From: Isohypsibius dastychi | Lineage: Eukaryota > Tardigrada > Eutardigrada > Parachela > Isohypsibiidae | Length of the DNA stretch: 11,591 nucleotides | Assembly: GCA_034696485.1 (NCBI GenBank) | Contig: JAQIWT010001269.1 | Coordinates: forward strand, 1 to 11,591 | Direction of reading: 5' to 3' | Shown: piece after piece, positions 1 through 8,971 of the stretch | Layout: each line of letters starts with the position of its first letter | Position numbering within the stretch: the first letter of the stretch is position 1 | Notes under the pieces: model-generated | Database searches by the model: none | What the model was told of the DNA's origin: nothing | Seen by the model: only the letters and a program-made list of their open reading frames with translations | Made by a program: the position numbers and the translations under genes

Positions 1-498
1 GCCCATAATATTAGCTAAGTATAAGCAAGGTAGTGGTCCATGCTCATAATATCACTCTACCAAAAGCCATAGGGAATCGCTCCTCAGCTTCCGTTATTAC
101 TTAATCCTAGGTGCACATGCTACTAAAACACTGTAATATACTGGTCAATTTCAAAAACCGAAATTAAACAACCAAACTCTACAATTCTGAAAACCCCGAC
201 TGGAGAACTCATAGTTTCCAGCTACCATAGATAACCATTCCCTAGTAGTTTTTGCCAACGCTACTTAAGTACATATGTTCTACCATACATTTCCCAACTT
301 GACTCTCAAGTCGCCAAACATAGAAGAACGTGGATAATAAACAAAGACTGTAGGTTCCAGCTGACGCGGAAATGGAAAGCAGTATGAACAACTTTCATCC
401 ATCACACAAGGATGGAAACAAAGAATTCAACTGCTGTCACGCCGCCTGGCGAGCTGTACCGCATGTAGATGGCGCGAATCATTACAACACATCTAGCT

Positions 499-547
499 GA
501 TGTCAAAATCAGCTTTATGCATTTGACATCTCGCAAAACTTGACATC
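499..547. repeat. Small inverted/direct repeat of TTGACATC
   Basis: The 9-bp arms GATGTCAAA (499-507) and TTTGACATC (522-530) are perfect reverse complements around a 14-nt loop. A further copy of TTGACATC follows at 540-547. The element could form a short hairpin or be a multi-copy factor-binding site. Nothing nearby gives it a function, and a repeat of this size can arise by chance. Confidence 0.4.
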
Positions 548-3500
548 CAACATTTATCCAAGTTTAAAAACTTTAAGTCCTAACCTAAACTACAACCTGT
601 ATTAGATTAGAATTCGAAATCGTTTCCGTAGAACTCATCTAGCAATTCCACCATTGTTTTATTATACAAAATGCCGACATGCACTACCACGAACTTGTTC
701 TTTGGTTGCACAGAAGATGGGGAAAAATTCGACGAAATTCTTTCTTCGAAGAGGCCGTCACTGACTCTTCATTCAATATCGAAAACAATGGCGTTCGAAG
801 GCCTAGAAACATGAAGCAAGCTTCTAATATAAACCTAATTATACATTTCACCCCAAAATGGAGGTAAAGACAACTGAACTCGAGCTTTCAAAATTACTGC
901 ATCTCTAGGTTTCTGTGGCAATTGGTCTCAAGACTGTGGGCACGCTATTTGTTTCTGACCAGACCAGATCAAGCACGAACTTCACTCTAATATATCGCAT
1001 TCGAAAATAATTCAGAAAATCGAACCCTAACAAATCTGTAGAACAACCGCTCGTTCGACGTAAATCCAAGTGCTAAAATTTAACTCATTCGACATTTGCC
1101 GAAGTCTGATTACAGCGAACAACTGGGCATCGTCTATTCAGAGTAGATAACTACAAATGCTCATAATTCATAAAAGCGAATAACTTTGTTATCATATCCA
1201 AACCAACACATCTTACAAATGAGATCCAACCAGTATCGGCTTAAATTTTCTGCGCAGGCCAGCGACCAACATGAACAAAACAATTGACTTTTGCTATGTC
1301 CTTCATCTCTGCACCGGCCAACGCCCATCCCTTTAGATAACTTGTTGCTTCAACTGAAATGTCATTCATAAACTACGTTGTTGAATGCAAAATGAAACAA
1401 AAATCTTGACAGCGGGTGAATGAGCGAAACGAACACCAGGAAAAAACCACAATCCATGACTCGTACTGCGAAAGTTCACATAAGCGCAAAAGCAAAAATA
1501 ATCGAGACTTTCTTCTGAGACGAGCCGGCACTGCATTCTGAATCTTCGAAATTTCTACAGAGTACAACAACTTCAAATTTTTTGTTCATAAGAAAATCCA
1601 AAAACTAAAAACGCGCATAAAAACAATAACTCAAATACATATTGCAGATTATTAACAACAGAAGCCATTCCCACTAGATATTGATGACTATGATTTTATC
1701 TGTAGAACGGATGTCTCTCGTTCCGGCCAGAAAATGGTACCAATTATGAACTGAATCAATGAAAATCAAATCATATTCCAGGCATAATAAAACGCTTAGA
1801 TTACCGTCCATTGACACCAGAAAATTGGGGTGCTCAAGCCAGATAAGGCTGTCCGGAAGCCTTGAACTTCCGAACTTATCTACCGCATGGAATCAACCAT
1901 TTTATTCGTTACTCTCGTTCAGAAGATAAAACTTTTCAAAATCGGATAAATTCATAAGATACTGTATGAGTTCATATTCTATATAAATCAACAAAGTTAT
2001 CCAAAACCTTAACAAAACCAGACAAACGAATTTGTTTCCGAGGTGAGATTTATTTTTCCCGATCTTCTGCGTGGCGCAACTTGAGATGCACTCGAACTTC
2101 AAAGGCATGAAATTCGAAAAAAATTACATCTTTGCCGAAGGCAAGATTCGGGTACGGACGTCTAAGCACGAAGAGCAAAGAAAGCTATAAACCAGGCCAC
2201 GTTTTTCGCGTCTACACAAAACGCAATCTGGGTGTGCTTTGAGCCGAGTTCGCATCACAGCATTCTTAACATATTCGATGACATTGATTTTTACCAAAAC
2301 ACATTTGGTAATGGGAATGGCCACATTCGCAGCATCCACTAAAATCGATCCCGTCCCCCTACAGACCAAACGCGCGCAAGCAAAGTACATAAATACACGA
2401 GTTGACCCATTTTCCATTTTAGCGCCGACGAATGTTCGGGCGAGAAAGAAAAACTCGATGCTGCACTGTCTCGCAATCTAGGACAACTGCTCATTTTATC
2501 GACGAAATTCCGTCCCATTTTTTTCGCTATTTGAGATCGATGAAAAACTGAAAAATAAGAGAACTATCAAAGAACGCTTCAAATACGATTTCGATTCAAG
2601 GAAAACCGGAAACTTTGCAAAACAATATTTTCAGAGTTTCGAAATCTATTTCGAAAGCATGCATCCAAACCAAATACACAAACATCGATTAATTCCGAAG
2701 ACTGAAAACGTTCTTCAACAGCTACGAAATCCCTGAGCGAACCAAATCTATCACTTTTGAACACCGCGGTTATTTTGATAATCACAATAATCAGAATTTT
2801 AGTTCTAAATCTCAACCGGAAGTGGGCCAGGGAGACCTGTTTGCGATTTGCCCGCAGTTCATTTTCAAGGTCGACGTTCGTTCGAATGCAATAACGGACC
2901 AGCATAATAAAAAAGAGATCCTGCTTCCTCACAGTCAGCGAAACTTCGAGCTGACATAGCAGCTTGATCGAACTTGCCCGGAAACGCGCTGACCCACATC
3001 CAGACGAGCTGCGAGCTCGGCTCTTCTCTTGCTACCCTGCCACTGAACAACAATGCAAAAGAAGAAAATATTCTGCATAGAATAATCAGTATGGAATATG
3101 GTTTTAGCATCAAGTGGCCTGAAGACTAAATAAGTACAACAAAACAAAATTAGCACTTTTGCCCAAGGCCGAGCTTCCTTCCCTGTAGCGATCTACGACG
3201 CGACACGGATGAAAGTACAAATCATGACAAGTTCAGCCGTATTGAATCTGGATCCGATCCAAGTTTCCTCACAACCACCGTTCTCGACAATCGCTTTCAT
3301 TCAGAATTAAGAAAGTATCGACTACATCAGACTTTCACGACTTAGTAAACACGTTTGCAACACCACACAATCGAGCCACGAACCTGAATCGGAAAAATAA
3401 TCCACGCACTTCCGTCTCTCAGGGCTCTTTATATGCTGCACAATATATCCAGCAAAGAACAATGGTCGTCCAATGAACAGATGTTGCACGGAAGCTCCAA

Positions 3501-4160
3501 AAACATACGAAAATATTGAGCTTCAAGGGAAAGGTTAAAAGACAAACATCGCGGTCTCGGACGTACGTACTCGTTAACCCCACAAATGCGACAGAACGCA
3601 GGCCTTTCGTTTCGTGTTGTGAGTGAGTCGCTGGTTCAGGCCATTCATTCAAGCTTCTCTCTGCCAGCCGACGCAGCGAGCAGCGTAGGCGATTTTCGAG
3701 ATGCGAGAGATACCATTAGATTTTACGAGGCCAGCGGAAGGCCAAGAGGTGTTCACTAGCTTCACCGATCCGTGATGCAAGCTCTTTCAAACTGGTTTTA
3801 TTTTTCTTTCGCGGAAAAGAGTGAGCTCATGATCCAACTCAGTGCTATGACAGGTGGCCGGTGGAAAATGCGATTCTCTTTTCAAAGGTCACCAACCGAT
3901 GAGTGAGTAGGTTCAGGCGACTGACACTGCAACTCCTATTCCGAACTGGACATCGTAAATTCATCCGTTTTTACAAATTTCGGCTTTCATGGGACATTTT
4001 CCAGTGGAGAACTCCCTTATGAAATGTAGTTAAATTTCTAATGCTGTCGAAAACATTTATGGATCAAAGTGGCCCCAACCAAAGAAGAAAACAAAACAAG
4101 TAAAAACCAACAATAACAACCGCTTGAACGAGAATTGTTTTGAGACAATAAGAAATTAAA

Positions 4161-4166
4161 TTTAAT
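4161..4166 (-). terminator. Candidate PLK4 polyadenylation signal (ATTAAA)
   Basis: On the minus strand ATTAAA lies about 285 nt downstream of the PLK4 stop codon. A canonical AATAAA on the same strand is further away at 3797-3802. Either could define the 3' end. Hexamers of this kind are common in AT-rich DNA, so this is only a candidate. Confidence 0.25.
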
Positions 4167-4450
4167 CGAGATCTCGAAAAGGCAGCATCACTCCTGAGAC
4201 CCGGTCATTTCCCCACCCACATAAACAACTGGGCAGATTCGAAGTGCTTTCTCGTCTCTGAGTTGCCTTTCAGAACCAACAAATGGAAAGCCTAGCATCA
4301 ACAACAAAGAATTCCGGGCATAAAAAACATCGTCTTCCAAAGTGGACGAGCGGTGTAAAAGCTGGGTCGCTCATGCCCGGGACTTAACGTGACGGCCTAT
4401 TCCACTGAGGTTCTGATGTTGTCATCACTGGAAATATATAAAATGTTCGA

Positions 4451-6923
4451 TTATAGTTTTGACCAACCTGTGACTTGGAAATCGAAAAACGCACCGTGGT
4501 CATAAGAATGGTGCGATTTGCCCGAATCACTCATGGACCGCGCGTTACTTGAATCGTTAAGAGAATATTCTTGGTGCCGAGGTTTCTGCTGATATCCAGC
4601 TCCAGAATTCGACTTGACGACTCCACTATTGTTCCACTGCAACAAAGAGGTTTTTCCAATAGTGAAGCACTACGGTAGAATCATTTTTTACCGAGTCATG
4701 CCCTGTCCGTTTAAGTGGCAGTCTGCCAGCTTCAACGGATTCCCGAGGAGGTGACTTCCGGGACGTCAGATCTGCTTCAACCGGCCTAAAATCCAAATAT
4801 CCTCGTCAAGCAAACAAATGGAAACAAAGGTAATCAAAACACCAAGTAACTATCGAATAAGTCAGTTTAGAAACACATGGATTTGTTTCCAGGAAACTTA
4901 CCTTCTCAGCGATAACATTTGGATAACATCCGAATGGTCAGCCCGGTTTTCCTTTTTGATTTTTCCGTTTGCTTTCCTTTCTTGTTCTGCGAGGAACTGA
5001 TCTCCCTCAATAATGGCCTCTCTGTACTGCAACGAATAACCTATGTCGAAATATATTTTGCGTCGAAAAATTAGCTGTAACTTACAGTACAATGTAGATC
5101 CCAGTAAATTTTGACATCCACCGGTACATTCCTTATAAAAGTATCCAATGTGAATCTGGAATATTTCGCCTTCGGCGAAGTTTTCACCAGGACACGATCG
5201 ACGGTTTGGACAATTTTCACGCCTTTTTCTAAATTCACAAATAAGAATGTCACACACGAATCGGAAGTGCGCAATAAAAGCCGGAACTTACCATCGAAAT
5301 TTGTTTCCACATTTGGATGCGGCTCATTCCGCATCAGGTAGCATTTGGCTCTTCCCGTTGCTTTCGATTCGAAAAGAGCGAAAACTTTATACGTTTTCGA
5401 TTTGACCATATCGACAAACCGGGCTGCCATAGCATATCTTCTGGACACGCGATTGGTATCTTGGAGCTCCGAAACATGGAACTGAAACGGATCTTCCGGT
5501 AAAGGGGGAGGCTTCTTGCCCAGCTCGGCGTTTTGTGGAGAATACCGGTACATCTGAAATTCCGGAATAATAATAAAAGGTCACATAATTTGCATAGATT
5601 GGTTGTACCATGCTTCCGTCTCGACTTATACGGATGACCTCTTCGATTCGTTTTACCGGTTTCCGGTCGATTCCAGAAGATAGAAATTCCAGCACCACTT
5701 CACCGCTTTCCAAAATACTTCCAACAAAAGGCAGGTCATCACATTCAGTCCGATATGGTTTCAACCCCTCTGTGTTCAGCTGGACGAAAGAATTCGAAGT
5801 TTTGCCGGAAGCTGCTTGTGCGACGCGGTTGGTGGGTTTCCTGGCCGAGGAACGTGGGGATGAAAAACTACCAACCCCTTCATCATCAAAACTGCTTTCA
5901 GTTATCGGATCTAAAACTGTTTTCCGCCAGCTAGAACAGGACTGATTTCTGGGTGAAGATTGAGATGACTTTGACGATCCGAATGAAAAACCCCGCCCGC
6001 TATCAACTGTTCCATTAGATCGGCTTGCTAGAATAAAACCGTGAATTCAACTCTAAATAAAACAAGAAACAAATCTTCGTACCATCTGACAATTCTTGTT
6101 CCGGTCTGAGCCATTCATGGCGGATAATTTCGCTGATAGTATGTCGATTTTCGGGATGAATTTGCAGCATCGACCTGACAAGGTTTCGCGAAGAAGGAGA
6201 TCGGAGGCCGGAAACATCAATGGGCTCGTGGCAAATTATATTCCGAATGTCATCCGCAGTCTGGCATTTTTGGAGAACGGGTGGAATGCATCCAACCAAC
6301 ATATGATACAAAAGCATTCCAAGACTCCAGATATCGACAGATGGCCCATAGTCTTTTTTCCCGAGAATTTCCGGTGGCATGTACAACGGGGAACCAACGC
6401 AAGTTCGATGCAGATCCACTGCACCAGTTGCAAGCCCGAAATCCCCGATCTTTGCTGATAATTTCTCATCGCTTCCCCGTTTGAGAAAAATATTCGCAGC
6501 TTTCAGATCTCGATGAATAATCTGCTGTTTATGGATGTAATCGACTCCTTGGATGACTTGATAAAATAAACTTCTCGCAAGTTTTTCATTCATCGGGCCT
6601 TTTTCTCGAACGAATTTTTCCACGTTGGTTTCGCAATATTCCATAACCAGATAATACCCATTCGGATCATCGAAGCTGCTGAATAATTCGACGATTGAAG
6701 GATGGTGAAGTCTTCCATGCATAGCTCTTTCATTTTCGAACAACTCTCGAGTTTTCCTCTCCGTCAGATTCTTCTTTGGTTGAGATCGTTCGATGAATTT
6801 GATTGCGACGATTTTGAAGCCATTATTCTGGTCACATCCCGAATATGCAGTTCCAAATCCACCTCTGCCAATAAAATCACATTTCCCGAATCCATGAATA
6901 GAGATCTGAGGCTCTTCTGTCAT
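4451..6923 (-). CDS. PLK4: Polo-like kinase 4 (PLK4/SAK), seven exons
   Basis: Ser/Thr kinase that triggers centriole (procentriole) duplication. Exons read on the minus strand: 6923-6083, 6027-5609, 5553-5292, 5228-5086, 5026-4902, 4785-4692, 4636-4451. All junctions are GT-AG, phases agree, and the product is 689 aa. Introns are 55, 55, 63, 59, 116 and 55 nt. Kinase domain, about residues 12-271: glycine loop GRGGFG (19-24), VAIK Lys42, alpha-C Glu65, HRD 137-139, Asn144, DFG 161-163, activation-loop Thr174, PPE (183-185) in place of APE. The degron DSGRGFS (289-295) is followed by a Ser-rich linker. A cryptic polo box (about 364-575) carries the PLK4 hallmarks QLNTEGLKPYR, GEVVLEFL, RISRDG and AARFVDMVKSKT. 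The C-terminal tail ends FQVTGWSKL with no full PB3. Human PLK4 is 970 aa; fly SAK and worm ZYG-1 are closer to 700-770 aa. The start ATG at 6923 places the glycine loop at the usual distance; the frame stays open further upstream without another ATG. The catalytic loop reads HRDLKAAN rather than the HRDLTLSN of human PLK4. Identity is firm from the polo-box half; exact ends are predicted. Confidence 0.93.
4967..5779 (-). other. PLK4: PLK4 cryptic polo box (PB1-PB2)
   Basis: Spans residues about 364-575 across exons 2-5. PB1 begins at LNTEGLKPYR and includes GSILESGEVVLEFL and VIRISRDGSM. PB2 includes RRYAMAARFVDMVKSKT, CYLMRNEPHPN and GVKIVQTVDR, and ends in the helix AEQERKA. These match the order and spacing of the human domain (GEVVLEFL, AARFVQLVRSKT, CILMENSP, EEERK). 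This is the part of PLK4 that dimerises and binds centriolar receptors (Asterless/CEP152, CEP192 or SPD-2). It contains three short introns (intron 2, 3 and 4). Confidence 0.9.
5984..6004 (-). other. PLK4: DSG phosphodegron in PLK4 (predicted beta-TrCP/Slimb site)
   Basis: Residues 289-295 read DSGRGFS at the start of exon 2, immediately after the kinase domain. Known PLK4 proteins carry a DSG-type degron at this place (DSGHAT near residue 285 in human). It is trans-autophosphorylated and recruits SCF-beta-TrCP/Slimb, which keeps kinase levels low. Here the spacing is DSGxxxS, one residue longer than the DSGxxS/T consensus. A dense run of serines follows (GSSKSSQSS). Function is inferred from position and motif. 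Confidence 0.7.
6111..6890 (-). other. PLK4: PLK4 protein kinase domain
   Basis: The whole catalytic domain sits in one 841-nt exon, residues about 12-271. All residues needed for catalysis are present: Lys42, Glu65, Asp139, Asn144 and Asp161. So are the activation-loop Thr174, at the position of the PLK4 autoactivation threonine, and DIWSLG in helix F. The loop CVGSPLYMPPE and catalytic loop HRDLKAANIFL are closer to generic, ULK-like or PLK1-like kinases than to vertebrate PLK4. Taken alone, this domain would not have been assigned to PLK4 with certainty. Confidence 0.9.
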
Positions 6924-7379
6924 AATCCAGGTAAATATCAGCAACAAATAGGAAATATTCAAATGTTAACCGTCAGGCAGATTTCCAGCGGACCAGTTGA
7001 CTGCGATGGAATATAGCAATGCTCCGCTCCTCAAATTCAGGACTTCAGTTGCAATAATCATGATTTGTACATCCGAAGATCATAATCGAATTCGCAACCA
7101 GATAGATCTCAATCAAAACCTGGAACTAAAATATTATTACAACTGCCGCGCCAAATCATGTACGCTACGTCACAACGTGTGGTGTGCAACACCACTTGCG
7201 GATAACTCCGCAAAAGTGCACGCAAGTCGCAACGTGCATGCTTTCGAACCGTACGAAGAGTTTTGAAACCACAACAAACACAGACACCGTTCTTTTCCTG
7301 TATTCTTTTCAAAGCTTCTTTCCATTCCTGCATAGGCGACGCAAAGTCATTACGATATCTCCGCGAAATAGATTGGACA
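6924..7379. promoter_or_regulatory. Shared divergent promoter between PLK4 and PIH1D1
   Basis: This 456-bp stretch lies between two start codons pointing away from each other, so it must hold both promoters and both 5' leaders unless upstream exons exist elsewhere. No convincing TATA box was seen. Two features stand out. TACGTCAC at 7166-7173 contains a CRE/ATF-like half site. GTGGTGT-GCA-ACACCAC at 7179-7195 is an inverted repeat with perfect 7-bp arms. A related motif, GTCRCAACGTG, occurs twice (near 7170-7180 and 7228-7238). Binding by any factor is not shown. Confidence 0.65.
7179..7195. promoter_or_regulatory. Inverted repeat GTGGTGT-GCA-ACACCAC in the divergent promoter
   Basis: Perfect 7-bp arms flank a 3-nt spacer about 200 bp upstream of the PIH1D1 ATG. 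It lies directly beside the ATF/CRE-like TACGTCAC. Symmetric elements of this kind are typical of sites for dimeric transcription factors, and symmetry would suit a promoter that fires both ways. No factor is identified. Confidence 0.4.
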
Positions 7380-8971
7380 ATGGCTGATCGTAGTCTTTTG
7401 CAGCTGGAGAAAACGTGGAATAATACACGGTCATCCAGCCCGATCTCGTTGAGGGTGAAATCTAATTTTTGCTCGATTTTTTTGAATGCCCGTATTTTGC
7501 AAGTTTTGGTCCCCTTTGATAGGTGCCTTCGGTAGCGCGGTTGCCTGCTGACTCCGATCAGGATGACAAACTTCTGGAATTTGCCGAAACCCTACTGAAC
7601 GGCGCAGGTGCGGACAAACTGGATGATCTGAAATCGGAGATTGCTGGATTTATTTCTGTAACCCCGGAGCCAGGTAAAAAACTCGACGAGATGATTATCG
7701 TCAATTACTCCATCAAAAACTGTTAGATTGATCTGTTTTTGGTATGTAGGAATTTGTGTGAAACTGAAAACTAAAGACCAAAAGAAGATATTTATGAATA
7801 TTTGCGTTTCGGATAGGGTGGGTTTTTCATGAGTTACTTTTCGTGTCTCGAAGAAAGGGTTCATGTTTTGATATTGTTTTACAGGTTCCGCCGCTCCCCA
7901 AAGAAATATCAGACGAGGAACTGGCAGTTGCGCTTCAGTCTGCCGATATTACGTTCCGGGTACCGATGAGCATCGGTGAGCCTCATGAGGAGCTTGACCA
8001 CAGTGAGGAAACATCTTTTTCATGTATCTCGAAACGCTGCTGAATTTTGCGTATCGTTTTCAGGTGCAGCCACTTGTCTGGCATATGACATCGTAGTTCA
8101 CTCAAAACTGTTCAAAAGAATCCAGGAAAGCGAGCTGTTTTACCATTTCTTTGTCTCGATTGCGATTGAGGGGCTGGAAGAGAAATTCAGCTTGGAAATA
8201 AACAGAGACAGTAAAGTTTTAGAAAACAGTGGGTCAATTTTATTTTCTCATCAAGTGTTTTAGGTGTGTCGTTACTGAAAGGAAAGAAAGTATTTGGGAA
8301 AATTTTGGAACAGCGTATCAGAACGAAGCCGAGATTAATTTCCGAAGTGGATAAGTAAGCAACGGTTCTGTTTTTTGTAAATTAGAGTTTTTCAGTCAGC
8401 GCCTTAATTTGTTCGTTTTCACAGTTCCGGTGCTGTAGCCAGATCTCTGGATGCAGCGAAAGCATCGCCATCTGATGACATTTTTGCGGTTCCTGAACAT
8501 TCCTTGTGGTTGGAAGACAAGAAGTTTCATGTTGAGATTGAACTTCCGCTTGCGGTACGTTAAGTTTTACGAAGTATACAGCTTGTTTGAAACGGATTGT
8601 TCATTTAGTACGTAGAATACTCTGCAATTTGATTCATATTTTGCAATTGGGGATTCTGGCTTTGAAGATTTATTCGCAGCTCGCGTAATTTTGAGATTAG
8701 TTCTGAATCCCAAAATATTTGATTTTAGAACTCGATGAGGAATCTGGATCTATCTGTTGCTGATGACCGTGTTCGGCTGATATCCTCATGCATAATGCCA
8801 AAGAACTACCACCTCCAAATCAATCTCCCGATGCTGGTTGACAGTTCGATGGTCGACGCTTGGTTCGAAAGAAAAAAGAAGGTACTTGGAGCAGAATGGT
8901 TAATTTCACAGTTTACTCAACAAGTTTCACATTTACAGGTTTTACATATCGGAGTCCCTTTGAAGTCATGA
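7380..8971 (+). CDS. PIH1D1: PIH1 domain-containing protein 1 homologue (R2TP adaptor), nine exons
   Basis: Adaptor of the R2TP complex (RUVBL1/2, RPAP3, PIH1D1) that brings phosphorylated clients to HSP90 for assembly of complexes such as PIKKs, RNA polymerase II and box C/D snoRNPs. Exons: 7380-7454, 7523-7673, 7750-7817, 7885-8002, 8064-8210, 8264-8354, 8425-8554, 8729-8881, 8939-8971. Phases agree and the product is 321 aa (human 290). Introns are 68, 76, 67, 61, 53, 70, 174 and 57 nt. PIH1 domain, about residues 70-215: TPEPG, then CVKLKTKDQKKIFMNICVS, keeping the two lysines that in human bind the acidic phospho-motif. Next come VPPLPKEISDEEL and the family signature RVPMSIGEPHEELD (123-136), then YDIVVHS and IAIEGLEEKFSLEIN. 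A CS-like domain (about 230-321) includes LWLEDKKFHVEIELPLA and NLDLSVADDRVRLIS, and ends FERKKKVLHIGVPLKS. The start exon is the least certain, because its 25 residues have no family match. Family assignment is firm. Confidence 0.92.

Larger units (their letters stand above)
1..4450. other. Gene-less region, probably intergenic or intronic
   Basis: No reading frame here resembles a protein I recognise, and the open stretches (up to about 117 codons) are short enough to be chance in DNA of this composition. I saw no tRNA-like B box, histone stem-loop or obvious transposon ends. A hand count of six 60-base lines (starting at 121, 661, 1021, 2041, 3001 and 4081) gives A130 T85 C86 G59 on the plus strand. 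This is the skew expected if the minus strand is the sense strand. The region could be introns of a minus-strand gene whose exons lie further left, a long 3' tail of the PLK4 gene, or plain intergenic DNA. A Cys-rich minus-strand stretch near 2295-2358 is discussed under findings. Confidence 0.5.

Noticed and set aside
372-500. 42-residue plus-strand ORF starting MESSMNNFHPSHKDG
   Set aside because: A 43-codon open frame is expected many times by chance in 4 kb. It has no splice support or family match, and it ends in the small inverted repeat.
671-867. Two overlapping plus-strand ORFs (671-814 and 679-867)
   Set aside because: Both are short, in different frames and unlike any known protein. 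Neither is flanked by convincing splice sites.
2579-2932. 117-codon minus-strand open frame
   Set aside because: The longest frame of the left region, but about one such frame per few such regions is expected by chance. Composition is not protein-like and no motif is visible.
3690-3780. Minus-strand helix-like peptide SLKELASRIGEASEHLLAFR
   Set aside because: It looks protein-like, but only 25 codons are open, the upstream acceptor lacks a pyrimidine tract and there is no matching donor.
5041-5090. Alternative PLK4 junction using donor CATT|GTACTG with acceptor GACATAG
   Set aside because: It is also in phase, but the pair ACT|GTAAGT with TTGCAG|TAC has better consensus sites and aligns better with the end of PB2.
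6096-6484. Plus-strand ORFs inside the kinase exon
   Set aside because: They are shadows of the conserved minus-strand kinase frame.
7380-7415. Earlier donor in PIH1D1 exon 1 (AAAAC|GTGGAA)
   Set aside because: It leaves the wrong phase and leads to a stop in exon 2. The donor AGG|GTGAAA at 7454/7455 keeps the frame.
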